NCBI GenBank assembly: GCA_011390575.1
Contig: JAABSE010000006.1
Span: 1-64,000, forward strand
DNA from: Sphingobacteriia bacterium
GTDB lineage: Bacteria > Bacteroidota > Bacteroidia > Bacteroidales > UBA7960
DNA: 64,000 bases
Direction: 5' to 3'
Part shown: piece by piece, positions 39,344 to 49,130 of the stretch
Layout: each line of letters starts with the position of its first letter
How positions within the stretch are numbered: the first letter of the stretch is position 1
The notes under the pieces: generated by a model
Told to the model about the DNA's origin: nothing
The model's input: the letters and a program-made list of their open reading frames with translations, nothing else
Databases searched by the model: none
Made by a program: the position numbers and the translations under genes

Positions 39344-42343
39344 ATGGTAAAGAAGATTGCCAGATTATTTGCATTGCTGCTTGTGGTTTTTAGTTTTGCA
39401 GCCCAGGGACAAACCGGCCGGATAACAGGTACGGTTGTAGACCGGGCAACAGGCGAAACCTTACCCGGCGCAAGTGTATTGGTGGAAGGAACAACCATCG
39501 GTACAGTAACCAACATGGATGGCCAGTTTGAGTTTAGTGCTCCTGCCGGCGACATCACACTTGTAGCTTCTTTCCTGGGATACGATCCCAGCAGAAGAGA
39601 AGTTAACCTGCCTGAGGGTGAAACCCTTTCCGTAACCTTCGAACTTTTTGCCGACATCACCATGCTGGAGGAGTTCATCGTTATCGGTTATGGAGTTCAG
39701 AAAAGAGAAGATGCTACCGGTTCGGTGGCTGTAGTGGGGGAAGCTGAATTTAACCGGGGAAATATTACCACTCCCAGTGAACTGCTCATGGGTAAAATGG
39801 CCGGTGTACAAATCACCTCCGGCGGCGGGGCTCCCGGTGCTGACGAAACCATCCGTATCCGTGGAGGCTCATCCCTTTCTGCTACCAATGATCCATTGGT
39901 GGTGATTGATGGCGTGCCTGTTGATAACAGAGGTATTGACGGGATGAGAAGTACGCTTAGTACCATCAATCCCAATGATATTGAAACATTTACCGTACTG
40001 AAGGATGCTTCTGCCACTGCCATTTATGGTTCAAGAGCTTCTAATGGTGTTATTATTATTACCACGAAAAAAGGTCAGGAAGGACAAGCTTTGCGTCTTG
40101 CTTATAATGGTACATACTCCCTTTCTTCCAATACGCAATTGGTTGATGTACTGGGTGCTGACCAGTTTCGCAATCTGGTGAATGAAAGACATGGAAATAA
40201 CCCGAATGTATTGGATTTGCTGGGTGATGCCTCCACCGACTGGCAGAATCAGATTTATCGTGATGCTTTCGGACATGATCATAACGTAAGTGCTACCGGC
40301 GCACTCATGAATGTTCCCTACCGTGCTTCCGTGGGATTTTCATCTCACGATGGTGTGCTGGATACTGACAACATGACCCGGATCACAGGTGCCATTAATC
40401 TGAGCCCCACTTTCCTGAATGACGATCTGAAAGTGAACCTGAATGCAAGAGGAGTAAACGTAAACAATACTTTTGCTGATAACGGTGCCATAGGTGCTGC
40501 AGTTATGTTCGATCCTACACAACCGGTAACAACAGATAGTGAAGATTTTGGTGGATATTATGCCTGGACTACTGAATCAGGCCTCCCCAAGCCCGTAGCA
40601 ACTTCCAATCCCGTTGCCTTGCTCCAGCTTCGCGAAGATATTTCAACAGTTAACCGTTTTATCGGTAATGCGCAGTTGGATTACCGCCTTCCTTTTCTTC
40701 CAGAATTAAGAGCCAACCTCAACGTGGCTTACGACTATTCTAAGAGTGAAGGCGAAATCAATGTGCCTGACTATGCTGCATGGTCACTGGTAAGAGGTGG
40801 ACAACGGCGTGTTTATGACCAGGAGAAGAAAAATGAATTGATTGATTTTTACCTGAACTACGTTACCGATATTCCTGCCTTGCAGAGTAGTCTTGATGTA
40901 ATGGGGGGATATTCCTGGCAGCATTTTTATGAAGGAAGTTCTGCTTTTGATACCAACCTTGAAAACAACCTGGGGCAACAACTGGGACTGAATGATGGTT
41001 ATCGGGTATTTGCAGATACAGAAAGCAAACAGGAACTATATCTTCTTTCGTTTTTTGGTCGCTTGCAATACAATCTGATGGATCGCTATCTTTTGACTTT
41101 TACCGCAAGAAATGATGCATCATCCCGCTTTGCCGAAGGCAACCAATGGGGCCTTTTCCCATCTGCTGCTTTTGCATGGAAAATAAAAGAGGAGAGCTTC
41201 ATGCAAAATGTGGATGCGGTTTCAGAACTCAAGCTTCGTTTGGGTTGGGGTATTACAGGTCAACAGGATATTAGTGATGATTTTTATCCTGCTCTGCCCC
41301 GTTATGCAAGAAACATCCAGGGTGCCTACTATTTCTTTGGAGACAGAAGAATATCCACTTTGCGTCCTTCAGGGTATGATCTTAACCTGAAATGGGAAGA
41401 AACCACCACTTACAACATCGGTATTGATTATGGTTTTGCCAATGACAGGTTCAATGGTTCTATTGAATTCTATCAAAGAGAAACCAAAGATATGATCAAC
41501 TTTATCACCATTCCTGCCGGAACCAACCTGACCAATGCCATTTTTACCAATATTGGTAACATGGAAAACCAGGGTGTTGAATTTACCATCAATACACGTC
41601 CTGTCGTAACTTCTGATTTTGTCTGGAGATTGGGTTTTAATGCTACCTACAGTGAAACCGAAATCACCAAACTCACCATCTCAGAGGATCCTGAATACCT
41701 TGGTGATTTTACAGGAGGCATTTCCGGGGGTGTTGGTAACAATATTCAGATTAATAGTGAAGGATTCGCGCCCAACTCCTTCTTTGTATACCAGCAGGTA
41801 TATGATCAGGATGGCAACCCCATTGAAGGATTGTATGTAGACCGAAACGGTGATGGACAAATTGATGATGAAGACCGTTACCATCATCAAAAGCCCACTG
41901 CCGATTACTATCTGGGGTTGAACTCCTCATTTGAATATGGAGATTTAACTTTCTCATTTGCAGGTCGTGCCAATCTGGGCAATTTTATGTACAACAACGT
42001 AAGTTCTATGAATGGAGAGTACAGTCGTTTGCATCGCCCCGAGGGACCTTACCTGAGCAATATCAGCTCCAGTGTTTTTAATACAAACTTTAACAGCGCA
42101 AGATATTTCTCTGATTATTACATCCAGGATGCCTCTTTCTTTAAAATGGACAACATTTCTGTGGCTTACAACTTCGGAAACCTGATTCCCGGAAACACCA
42201 GCCTCACAGCATCCTTTACGGTACAAAATGCTTTCATCATCACCAAATATGATGGATTGGATCCTGAAATTGCCAACGGTATCGACAATAATTTTTATCC
42301 ACGTCCGAGAAATTTTGTACTGGGTTTAAGTCTTCAGTTGTAA
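39344..42343 (+). CDS. susC: SusC/RagA-family TonB-linked outer-membrane protein
   Basis: GRITGTVVDRATGETLPGASVLVEGTTIGTVTNMDGQFEF; EEFIVIGYGVQKREDATGSV; plug LKDASATAIYGSRASNGVIIITTKKG. Confidence 0.97.
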   Translation: MVKKIARLFALLLVVFSFAAQGQTGRITGTVVDRATGETLPGASVLVEGTTIGTVTNMDGQFEFSAPAGDITLVASFLGYDPSRREVNLPEGETLSVTFELFADITMLEEFIVIGYGVQKREDATGSVAVVGEAEFNRGNITTPSELLMGKMAGVQITSGGGAPGADETIRIRGGSSLSATNDPLVVIDGVPVDNRGIDGMRSTLSTINPNDIETFTVLKDASATAIYGSRASNGVIIITTKKGQEGQALRLAYNGTYSLSSNTQLVDVLGADQFRNLVNERHGNNPNVLDLLGDASTDWQNQIYRDAFGHDHNVSATGALMNVPYRASVGFSSHDGVLDTDNMTRITGAINLSPTFLNDDLKVNLNARGVNVNNTFADNGAIGAAVMFDPTQPVTTDSEDFGGYYAWTTESGLPKPVATSNPVALLQLREDISTVNRFIGNAQLDYRLPFLPELRANLNVAYDYSKSEGEINVPDYAAWSLVRGGQRRVYDQEKKNELIDFYLNYVTDIPALQSSLDVMGGYSWQHFYEGSSAFDTNLENNLGQQLGLNDGYRVFADTESKQELYLLSFFGRLQYNLMDRYLLTFTARNDASSRFAEGNQWGLFPSAAFAWKIKEESFMQNVDAVSELKLRLGWGITGQQDISDDFYPALPRYARNIQGAYYFFGDRRISTLRPSGYDLNLKWEETTTYNIGIDYGFANDRFNGSIEFYQRETKDMINFITIPAGTNLTNAIFTNIGNMENQGVEFTINTRPVVTSDFVWRLGFNATYSETEITKLTISEDPEYLGDFTGGISGGVGNNIQINSEGFAPNSFFVYQQVYDQDGNPIEGLYVDRNGDGQIDDEDRYHHQKPTADYYLGLNSSFEYGDLTFSFAGRANLGNFMYNNVSSMNGEYSRLHRPEGPYLSNISSSVFNTNFNSARYFSDYYIQDASFFKMDNISVAYNFGNLIPGNTSLTASFTVQNAFIITKYDGLDPEIANGIDNNFYPRPRNFVLGLSLQL

Positions 42344-42363
42344 AACCATAAAAACAAAATAAG

Positions 42364-43950
42364 ATGAAAAAACTATTTAATATAATTGCTGTATTTATCA
42401 GTTCATCACTGTTGTTTACGGCGTGTTTGCAGGATTTGGATGTAGCTCCTATTGATCCAAATGAATCCACCCCGGACAGGGTGTATGATGATCCTGCGGC
42501 TTACGAAGAAGTGCTTGCCAAGCTATATGCCGGATTGGCCGTGTCAGGTCAGGAAGGACCTGCAGGACAAGGCGACATCAGTGGTATTGATGAAGGATTT
42601 GGTCAATACCTCAGAGCCTTGTGGTATCATCAGGTGCTCACCACTGATGAAGCGGTTATTGGCTGGGATGACCAGACCATCAAAGACTTCGTGTATCATG
42701 CATGGGGTTCCAATGATGTTTTCGTTACGGCTATGTATTCCCGTATATTTTACCAGATAGCCCTTGCCAATGAATATTTGCGTCAGACTACCGACGATTT
42801 GCTTAATGAGAGAGGCGTTGATGACCAGTTGAAGGCTCAAATCCAGGTTTACCGTGCTGAAGCGCGTTTCCTGAGAGCTTTGAGCTACTGGCATGCCCTT
42901 GACATCTTTGGCAATGTTCCCTTTGTAACCGAAGAAATGGCTGTGGGATCCATCCCTCCTGAGCAGATTCAGCGGGCAGATCTTTTTGTCTTTATTGAAG
43001 AAGAACTGCTGGCGATACTGCCGGAAATGGTTGAACCGCGGCAAAATGAGTATGGCCGTGCCGATAAAGCTGCTGCCTGGACTCTGTTGTCAAAACTTTA
43101 TCTCAATGCAGAAGTTTACACCGGTACTCCCAGATGGGAAGGTGCATTGCAATATGCAGAGCTGGTAATCAACGAAGGAGGTTATACCCTTGAACCTAAC
43201 TATGCATACCTGTTTAATGCCGATAACAATCCCATCCAGAACCCCGGTTTTAATGAAGTGATTTTTGCCGTTCGTTATGATGGTATCGAAACACAGACTT
43301 TTGGTGGTACCAACTTTATTATCCACGCTGCCATTGGAGGTAGTATGGATGCTGCTGATTATGGTATGGACGGCGGTTGGGGAGGCTTACGCACAACTTC
43401 CGGCCTCGTTGATTTGTTTGCCGAAACTGATGGAAGACGGATGTTCTATGAGGATGGTCAGACAGTTGATATTCCTGATTTAGGAGAATTCACCAATGGA
43501 TTAGCGGTGGTGAAATTTACCAATATCAAAAGAGACGGCACACCAGGTTCGAACCTTGCCCATGCTGATACCGATTTTCCGATATTCCGTTTGGCTGACG
43601 TTTATCTTATGTACGTCGAAGCTCATCTGAGAGGTGGAGGTGGAAATGCGGCACAGGCACTGGAGTATTTCAATGCGCTTCGTGTACGTGCTTTTGGCGA
43701 TGCAACCAATAATGTTTCCTCTTTGAGCCTCGACAGAGTGCTGGATGAACGTGCACGTGAATTGTACTGGGAAGGTCACAGAAGGACCGACCTGATTCGT
43801 TTTGGCAGGTTTACCGGTGGAGACTATGTTTGGCCCTGGAAAAACAATGTTGCTGAAGGGGGTGCTACCGATGAAAGGTACCAATTGTTCCCTATTCCCT
43901 CTGCCGACATTACTGCCAATCCTAACCTAATTCAAAATGACGGTTATTAA
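42364..43950 (+). CDS. susD: SusD/RagB-family nutrient-binding lipoprotein
   Basis: Lipobox LLFTAC; AEARFLRALSYWHALDIFGNVPFVTE; RARELYWEGHRRTDLIRFGRFTGG. Confidence 0.96.
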   Translation: MKKLFNIIAVFISSSLLFTACLQDLDVAPIDPNESTPDRVYDDPAAYEEVLAKLYAGLAVSGQEGPAGQGDISGIDEGFGQYLRALWYHQVLTTDEAVIGWDDQTIKDFVYHAWGSNDVFVTAMYSRIFYQIALANEYLRQTTDDLLNERGVDDQLKAQIQVYRAEARFLRALSYWHALDIFGNVPFVTEEMAVGSIPPEQIQRADLFVFIEEELLAILPEMVEPRQNEYGRADKAAAWTLLSKLYLNAEVYTGTPRWEGALQYAELVINEGGYTLEPNYAYLFNADNNPIQNPGFNEVIFAVRYDGIETQTFGGTNFIIHAAIGGSMDAADYGMDGGWGGLRTTSGLVDLFAETDGRRMFYEDGQTVDIPDLGEFTNGLAVVKFTNIKRDGTPGSNLAHADTDFPIFRLADVYLMYVEAHLRGGGGNAAQALEYFNALRVRAFGDATNNVSSLSLDRVLDERARELYWEGHRRTDLIRFGRFTGGDYVWPWKNNVAEGGATDERYQLFPIPSADITANPNLIQNDGY

Positions 43951-43959
43951 TCTCAAAAA

Positions 43960-45102
43960 TTGATATCAATGAAAAGATTATTCATAATATTTACTGTTTT
44001 CGTTGGGCTTGCTTTTATGGTGGCCTGCGAAAAAGAACAGGAGAATCCGGTACTTGATTTGAATGATATTGTACCGGCTGAATTGCTCAGTCCTCAATCA
44101 GGAGGTGATTATGTTCTGCTTCAGGAAGAAGCCGAAGATACCCTCTTCAATATTAGCTGGAATGCGGCTGATTATGTAATGGAAGACATCCTTCCTCCCC
44201 GATATGCTATAGAGGTGGATATTGATGGAAATGATTTTGCCGCTCCTGCCACCGTGGCTACTCTAGATGATCTGGATTATGATTTAATAGTGAACAGGCT
44301 GAATGATGTCAGTGGTACTCTTGGGCTTGAACCCGATGTAAGTTCTGAGGTGAATATGCGCATTCGCTCATTTATTCCCGATACTTCTGATGACTTGATG
44401 CAGTATTCCAATCATGTTACTTTCAGTATAACTCCTTTCGAGTTTGCTGTACCGCCTATTTATATCCTTGGAGATGGAACGCCTCCGGGATGGGATAATA
44501 CCGGAGCGCTGGAAATGGAACATGTGGAAGAAGCTACCTATGCAATCGTAGTTGACCTCGGTGCCGGATTTCTGAAATTTATTTCGGTTCTTGGCCAATG
44601 GGCTCCGCAGTGGGGTACAGATGATAATCCCCCTACCATAGAGGAAGACGGAACCATTGAAGGTAACCTGGTTTACCGACCCACCGAAGCTGAGCCTGAC
44701 CCTGCCGCTATTCCTGTACCTGAAGAGCCGGGATCTTATCGTGTTGTTGCCGATACTCTCGGGTTAAAATACAGGATTGAGCCTACTGCTGAGAAAGTAT
44801 TTCTTGTTGGCGATGTCGTGGAAGCTGGCTGGAATATCGGAGCTGCTGTAGAAATGACCAAAACAGCTCCCGGTAAATTTTACACCATGCTGGAACTGGA
44901 CGGAACCGAAGGCTTGAGCCTGCAGTTTGCCGATGGCCAGACGAATCAGGCTACCCGCTGGGGTTCTGCATCTGATTATGCTCATGCCAGAAGCAAAATG
45001 GTAGAAAGCAACAACCGCAAAGTACAATTGCCCGCAAAAGCAGGCACGTATAAACTGGAAGTGAATCTTGCTACCCAAAACTATCGTTTGATAAAACAAT
45101 AG
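43960..45102 (+). CDS. susE: SusE/SusF-like outer-membrane carbohydrate-binding lipoprotein
   Basis: Lipobox FMVAC; SusE N-terminal domain; tandem IYILGDGTPPGWDNTGALEM and VFLVGDVVEAGWNIGAAVEM units. Confidence 0.88.
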   Translation: MISMKRLFIIFTVFVGLAFMVACEKEQENPVLDLNDIVPAELLSPQSGGDYVLLQEEAEDTLFNISWNAADYVMEDILPPRYAIEVDIDGNDFAAPATVATLDDLDYDLIVNRLNDVSGTLGLEPDVSSEVNMRIRSFIPDTSDDLMQYSNHVTFSITPFEFAVPPIYILGDGTPPGWDNTGALEMEHVEEATYAIVVDLGAGFLKFISVLGQWAPQWGTDDNPPTIEEDGTIEGNLVYRPTEAEPDPAAIPVPEEPGSYRVVADTLGLKYRIEPTAEKVFLVGDVVEAGWNIGAAVEMTKTAPGKFYTMLELDGTEGLSLQFADGQTNQATRWGSASDYAHARSKMVESNNRKVQLPAKAGTYKLEVNLATQNYRLIKQ

Positions 45103-45131
45103 TTTTCAGGTAAGTTTAATTTCTGTCAAAT

Positions 45132-45164
45132 AAAAAAGGCCGGACATCTCGTTCGGCCTTTTTT
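45132..45164 (+). terminator. Rho-independent terminator of sus operon
   Basis: AAAAAAGGCCG gacatctcgtt CGGCCTTTTTT. Confidence 0.85.
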
Positions 45165-45220
45165 AATGCGCAAGCAACTTTGCGCTTTTCCAGCAAGAAA
45201 CCCATATTATGCAAAGTAAC

Positions 45221-45365
45221 GCGGAAATGCAATTTCCGCTTAGCAGGGACTTCCAGGGTGCACAGTCGTGGGACCATTTCCTGGAACGGTAGTGAAATGG
45301 CAGGCCCGCAAGATGGTGCGGGTATTGCTATTTACCGGATGTGAGAATCGGAAATGCAATTTCCG
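45221..45365. repeat. Structured intergenic element bounded by two copies of CGGAAATGCAATTTCCGCT[TC]AGCAGG
   Basis: Copies at 45221-45239 and 45349-45365; interior hairpins TTCCAGG/CCTGGAA, CCATTTC/GAAATGG, CCCGCA/TGCGGG. Confidence 0.65.
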
Positions 45366-45387
45366 CTCAGCAGGTTGATTTGTATAT

Positions 45388-45412
45388 AAAAAAAGGAGGC
45401 GCGAACCTCCTT
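45388..45412 (-). terminator. Terminator of alkaline phosphatase gene
   Basis: Minus strand GGAGG TTCGCG CCTCC TTTTTTT. Confidence 0.7.
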
Positions 45413-45441
45413 TATTATTCTACTATAATTGAACTAAAGCC

Positions 45442-46899
45442 CTACTGATTGAATTTATGCACCTCCACTTCCGGTTTTCCCCACATCATAAATACCAGGC
45501 TGGCCATGTCGGTATTTTCGATAAAGGGGCCACGAACCGGGTCGGTTTGCCGTGCCATGAGGCTGAATAATTCTGCTCCGGGTCCTTTGGCATAAAAAGG
45601 TACCAATACATTGGTATGGCTGTCGAAATGCCACTCCATGCCCGGCACATTGCCTTGTCCGTTGTTGGTTACAGGTTTGTAAATGGGGTCAGGGTCTCCG
45701 GGTCCGGTAAGGTAGCCGCATTCGTGGTCGGCCGTGACAATTATCAGGGTTTCATCCCAGTTGCTGTTCTCTTCCACCCATTTCACTGCAGCACTCACCG
45801 CGTTGTTGAAATCGGTTTGCTCCTCTAACATTCTTGCAGAATCATTGTCATGACTTGCCCAGTCCACAGCACCACCTTCCACCATAACAAAGAAACCGTT
45901 GTTATTCTGGCTTAATACGTTGATAGCAGCTTTGGTCATTTCTTCAAGGGTTGCTACATTTTCGCTGAAAGGAGTCTGGAAGGGCATGTTGTGAGCTTCA
46001 ACAGCATCACGGCTTTGCTGGAGGGTTGAATAAACCTGGGGTACGCCCAGCACTCTGCGGGGTGTGCTTCCGGTGGCCATTTGCTGAAATTCCTCGCGCG
46101 TCTGGATTAGTGTCCATGGATCGGGTTGCCCGTCTCCGTTTGCATCCTGCGCCCTGAAGGTAGCTTCAGTGGTCTCGAAAACAGTTCTGTTATCATTAGC
46201 TTTGAGCAAATCCCATACTTCTCTTCCTCCCACATATCGTGGATTGCCTTCTGCAGGCTGACCATTATCGTCAAAATCCGGGTTGCCGGGTGCCATGATA
46301 ACATCGGTTGCAGAATGGAAAAATAAGTATTGGGCAATCTGCGCGTAATTGTTTCTTTGTACATTGTGTGCTACAAATCCTGCCGGGGTAGCATGGCTGA
46401 GAGGTACACTGGATACAATCCCGGTGGCTTTGCCTAGGGCTTTGGCTGCCTGGCTCATGTGCGTGAGGGTATCACCGTTCACACCAATGCCAATGGATCC
46501 GTTATAAGATTTTTTACCCGTCGAAAGGCTGGTAGCTCCTGCGCCGGAATCGGTGTAATCGCTCTTTACATAGTCATGGTTGGTTGCGGCAAGGCGGGGG
46601 TTGTATCCCGCGCTGAATACTGTATCTCCCTCTTCAATCGAGATGACTGAAGGGTAGGTAGCCATAGCAAATTTCACCCAGTCATCCTGCTGGAATACCT
46701 GTGCATTGTCTTGTCCATAAGTGAAATAATTGCTGGCACGCAGGTGCTCAAACCCCATCCCGTCGCTTATGAATACAATGATGTTTTTGGGTTGGGGAAG
46801 TTGTTCTTCCTCTGTTTGCCCTGATACGTTGCAGGAGGTTATAAACAGCGAAAACAATATTGCCCAAAAGGAAAAATAATTAAGCCTGTTGATTTTCAT
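45442..46899 (-). CDS. Alkaline phosphatase
   Basis: IIVFISDGMGFEHLRASNYF, DYTDSGAGATSLSTGKKSYNGSIGIG, FVMVEGGAVDWASHDND, TADHECGYLTG. Confidence 0.95.
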   Translation of the reverse strand: MKINRLNYFSFWAILFSLFITSCNVSGQTEEEQLPQPKNIIVFISDGMGFEHLRASNYFTYGQDNAQVFQQDDWVKFAMATYPSVISIEEGDTVFSAGYNPRLAATNHDYVKSDYTDSGAGATSLSTGKKSYNGSIGIGVNGDTLTHMSQAAKALGKATGIVSSVPLSHATPAGFVAHNVQRNNYAQIAQYLFFHSATDVIMAPGNPDFDDNGQPAEGNPRYVGGREVWDLLKANDNRTVFETTEATFRAQDANGDGQPDPWTLIQTREEFQQMATGSTPRRVLGVPQVYSTLQQSRDAVEAHNMPFQTPFSENVATLEEMTKAAINVLSQNNNGFFVMVEGGAVDWASHDNDSARMLEEQTDFNNAVSAAVKWVEENSNWDETLIIVTADHECGYLTGPGDPDPIYKPVTNNGQGNVPGMEWHFDSHTNVLVPFYAKGPGAELFSLMARQTDPVRGPFIENTDMASLVFMMWGKPEVEVHKFNQ

Positions 46900-47286
46900 T
46901 TTGCTTTTAATTTTAGGTAAGATTTTCGGTAAGTTATTTGTTGGTAAAATTGTAAATTTTTGAATGCTTATGGGGGAAGCTCTCCTCTTTGAATTTGATA
47001 TGATGATGATTGTGTCCTTACTTCAGAACAAATCAGCGATTCAACAGTTCAACTCAACCCGATCAAATTTATAAACGTGGTCTTTGCTTTTAATTTTATT
47101 CCCTTTACATATCTGCAAAGGAAGAACTGTTTGCCAGTGCAATATTACGAAATGTACATTAACTGTAGTTTAAATAAATGCAAAAGCCTTAAAAAACGCA
47201 CAGTAACTTCCAACAGCGGCTAAAACTGATGAATGTTAACCGATACATTTTTTAAGGCATCTGAATTTCTTTTGCTGCTCTATTTT

Positions 47287-47463
47287 CTAAAACTCGAGTC
47301 GTGTAAAATTCAGGTAGTTTTCCCACATCTCCATGTTGGCTTTTTGTTCCTTGTTTTCTTTGGTCAATTTTCTGAACAGGTGCTGGTGGGATAGAGTTTT
47401 TCCGGCAAAGTTCCTTCGCAGGTGCGCTCTGATTTTTAGCGAGTTTCTTTTTAGTCTGTTCAT
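47287..47463 (-). CDS. Possible small basic protein (58 aa), not in supplied ORF track
   Basis: MNRLKRNSLKIRAHLRRNFAGKTLSHQHLFRKLTKENKEQKANMEMWENYLNFTRLEF*; overlaps track ORF 47252-47575 in another frame. Confidence 0.35.
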   Translation of the reverse strand: MNRLKRNSLKIRAHLRRNFAGKTLSHQHLFRKLTKENKEQKANMEMWENYLNFTRLEF

Positions 47464-47777
47464 AGCTAAGCTTTTTTAATTTGTAAATCCATAAGTCCCA
47501 CTTGCAAATATAAGCCATTGCTGTTAAAAAAACATTAAGAAAATAAACAAATGTTTTACGAAAGGAAGGGTTCATATTATAAATTGCTGGCCAACAGGAG
47601 GGTCTGTCATTTTAGCGGGAGTGTTAAATTTATGTGATGTTTTTGGAGGTAAAGTTTGTTTGCGATTGATTGCATAAAATAAGCAATGTATGACAAAAGT
47701 TGTTTATTTTTGAAAGATTTTATGGGCAGATGTTTTCTATATGTGCAGAATAATTCCCGGGATATAATATTTATGGA

Positions 47778-49001
47778 ATGAAGATATTGTATGTGTCTTA
47801 TGATGGTATGACTGATGCACTGGGTCGCTCCCAGGTAATTCCCTACCTGGTAGGGTTGTCAGCCAAAGGACATACGATACACATCATCAGTTGTGAGAAA
47901 AGTAAGATCCCCAGGGAAGAAACCCTTGAGGTGGAGCAGATTCTTAAAGAGAATCGTATATCCTGGAGCCCGCTTCCTTTTTCCACCCGTCCCCCATGGA
48001 TTTCCAAAATTCTGGATGTACTGAAAATCAAAAATCTTTCCCGAAAGCTCCATCTCCGCGAGAATTTTGATGTAGTACATTGCCGCAGTTACATTGCTGC
48101 ACTGGCAGGGTTGGACTTAAAGCTGAAATACGGTGTAAAGTTTGTGTTCGACATGCGGGGATTCTGGGCCAATGAGCGTATCGAAGGAGACATGTGGAAC
48201 CTGGAAAACCCGGTTTACGACTACATTTACAAGTATTTTAAAAGGAAGGAGAAGGAATTTTTCAGCCACGCTGATGCTGTTGTAAGTCTTACCCATAACG
48301 GGAAAGGGGTAATCAGGGAACTATTTGGCGAATCTGTTGCCGCCAGGACCACCGTCATTCCCTGTTGTGTGGATACCCGCTTTTTTTCCCGTGAAAACCT
48401 GCCCCGGGAGAAAGCTTCAGCCCTGCGAAAAGAACTTGGCATAAAGAAGGATGACCTGATTATCTCCTACCTGGGTTCTGTTGGAACCTGGTATATGACC
48501 GATGAGATGCTGTTATTTTATAAGAAGCTGAAAAGCAGGTTTCCCCATGCACGCTTTCTGTTTATTTCGGGCGACTCCCCTGATTTTATTATGAAAAAAG
48601 CCCGCCTGCACGCCATTGATGAAACCGATATTATTGTATCGCGCGCACCCCGGAAGCTGGTCCCGCTGTACCTCTCTCTTTCTGCGGTTTCTATCTTTTT
48701 TATCAGGCCGGTTTTTTCCAAAAGAGCCAGCAGCCCCACCAAGCAGGCCGAGATTATGAGTATGGGAATTCCCCTGATTTGCAACACCGGTGTGGGAGAT
48801 ACCGATATGCTCTTTTCTGATGAAAAGGTTGGGCTTGTTTTGAAAGACTTCTCTGATGAGCAGTTCAATCGGGCCATAGATAGCATGGAATCGGTCCTGA
48901 AGTTAAATCCCGATGAAATAAGGGAGAAAGCCGTAAAGGTTTTCAATCTTGATGATGGGGTGAATAGTTATGATGCTATTTATCATTCAATCACTCAATA
49001 A
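47778..49001 (+). CDS. Family 4 glycosyltransferase
   Basis: ILYVSYDGMTDALGRSQVIPYLVGLSAKGHTIHII; VFDMRGFWANERIEGD; SPTKQAEIMSMGIPLICNTGVGD. Confidence 0.92.
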   Translation: MKILYVSYDGMTDALGRSQVIPYLVGLSAKGHTIHIISCEKSKIPREETLEVEQILKENRISWSPLPFSTRPPWISKILDVLKIKNLSRKLHLRENFDVVHCRSYIAALAGLDLKLKYGVKFVFDMRGFWANERIEGDMWNLENPVYDYIYKYFKRKEKEFFSHADAVVSLTHNGKGVIRELFGESVAARTTVIPCCVDTRFFSRENLPREKASALRKELGIKKDDLIISYLGSVGTWYMTDEMLLFYKKLKSRFPHARFLFISGDSPDFIMKKARLHAIDETDIIVSRAPRKLVPLYLSLSAVSIFFIRPVFSKRASSPTKQAEIMSMGIPLICNTGVGDTDMLFSDEKVGLVLKDFSDEQFNRAIDSMESVLKLNPDEIREKAVKVFNLDDGVNSYDAIYHSITQ

Positions 49002-49130
49002 TGGCGCTGCGTCATATGTGATTAAGGGTTGTTGTGTGTTAATCGTATTTGTTTCAGAGCCTTTCTCAACCAGCTTATCTGCCACCCATTGCGCATTACC
49101 AAAACATCAACCAGACAGATACAGTTTCTG

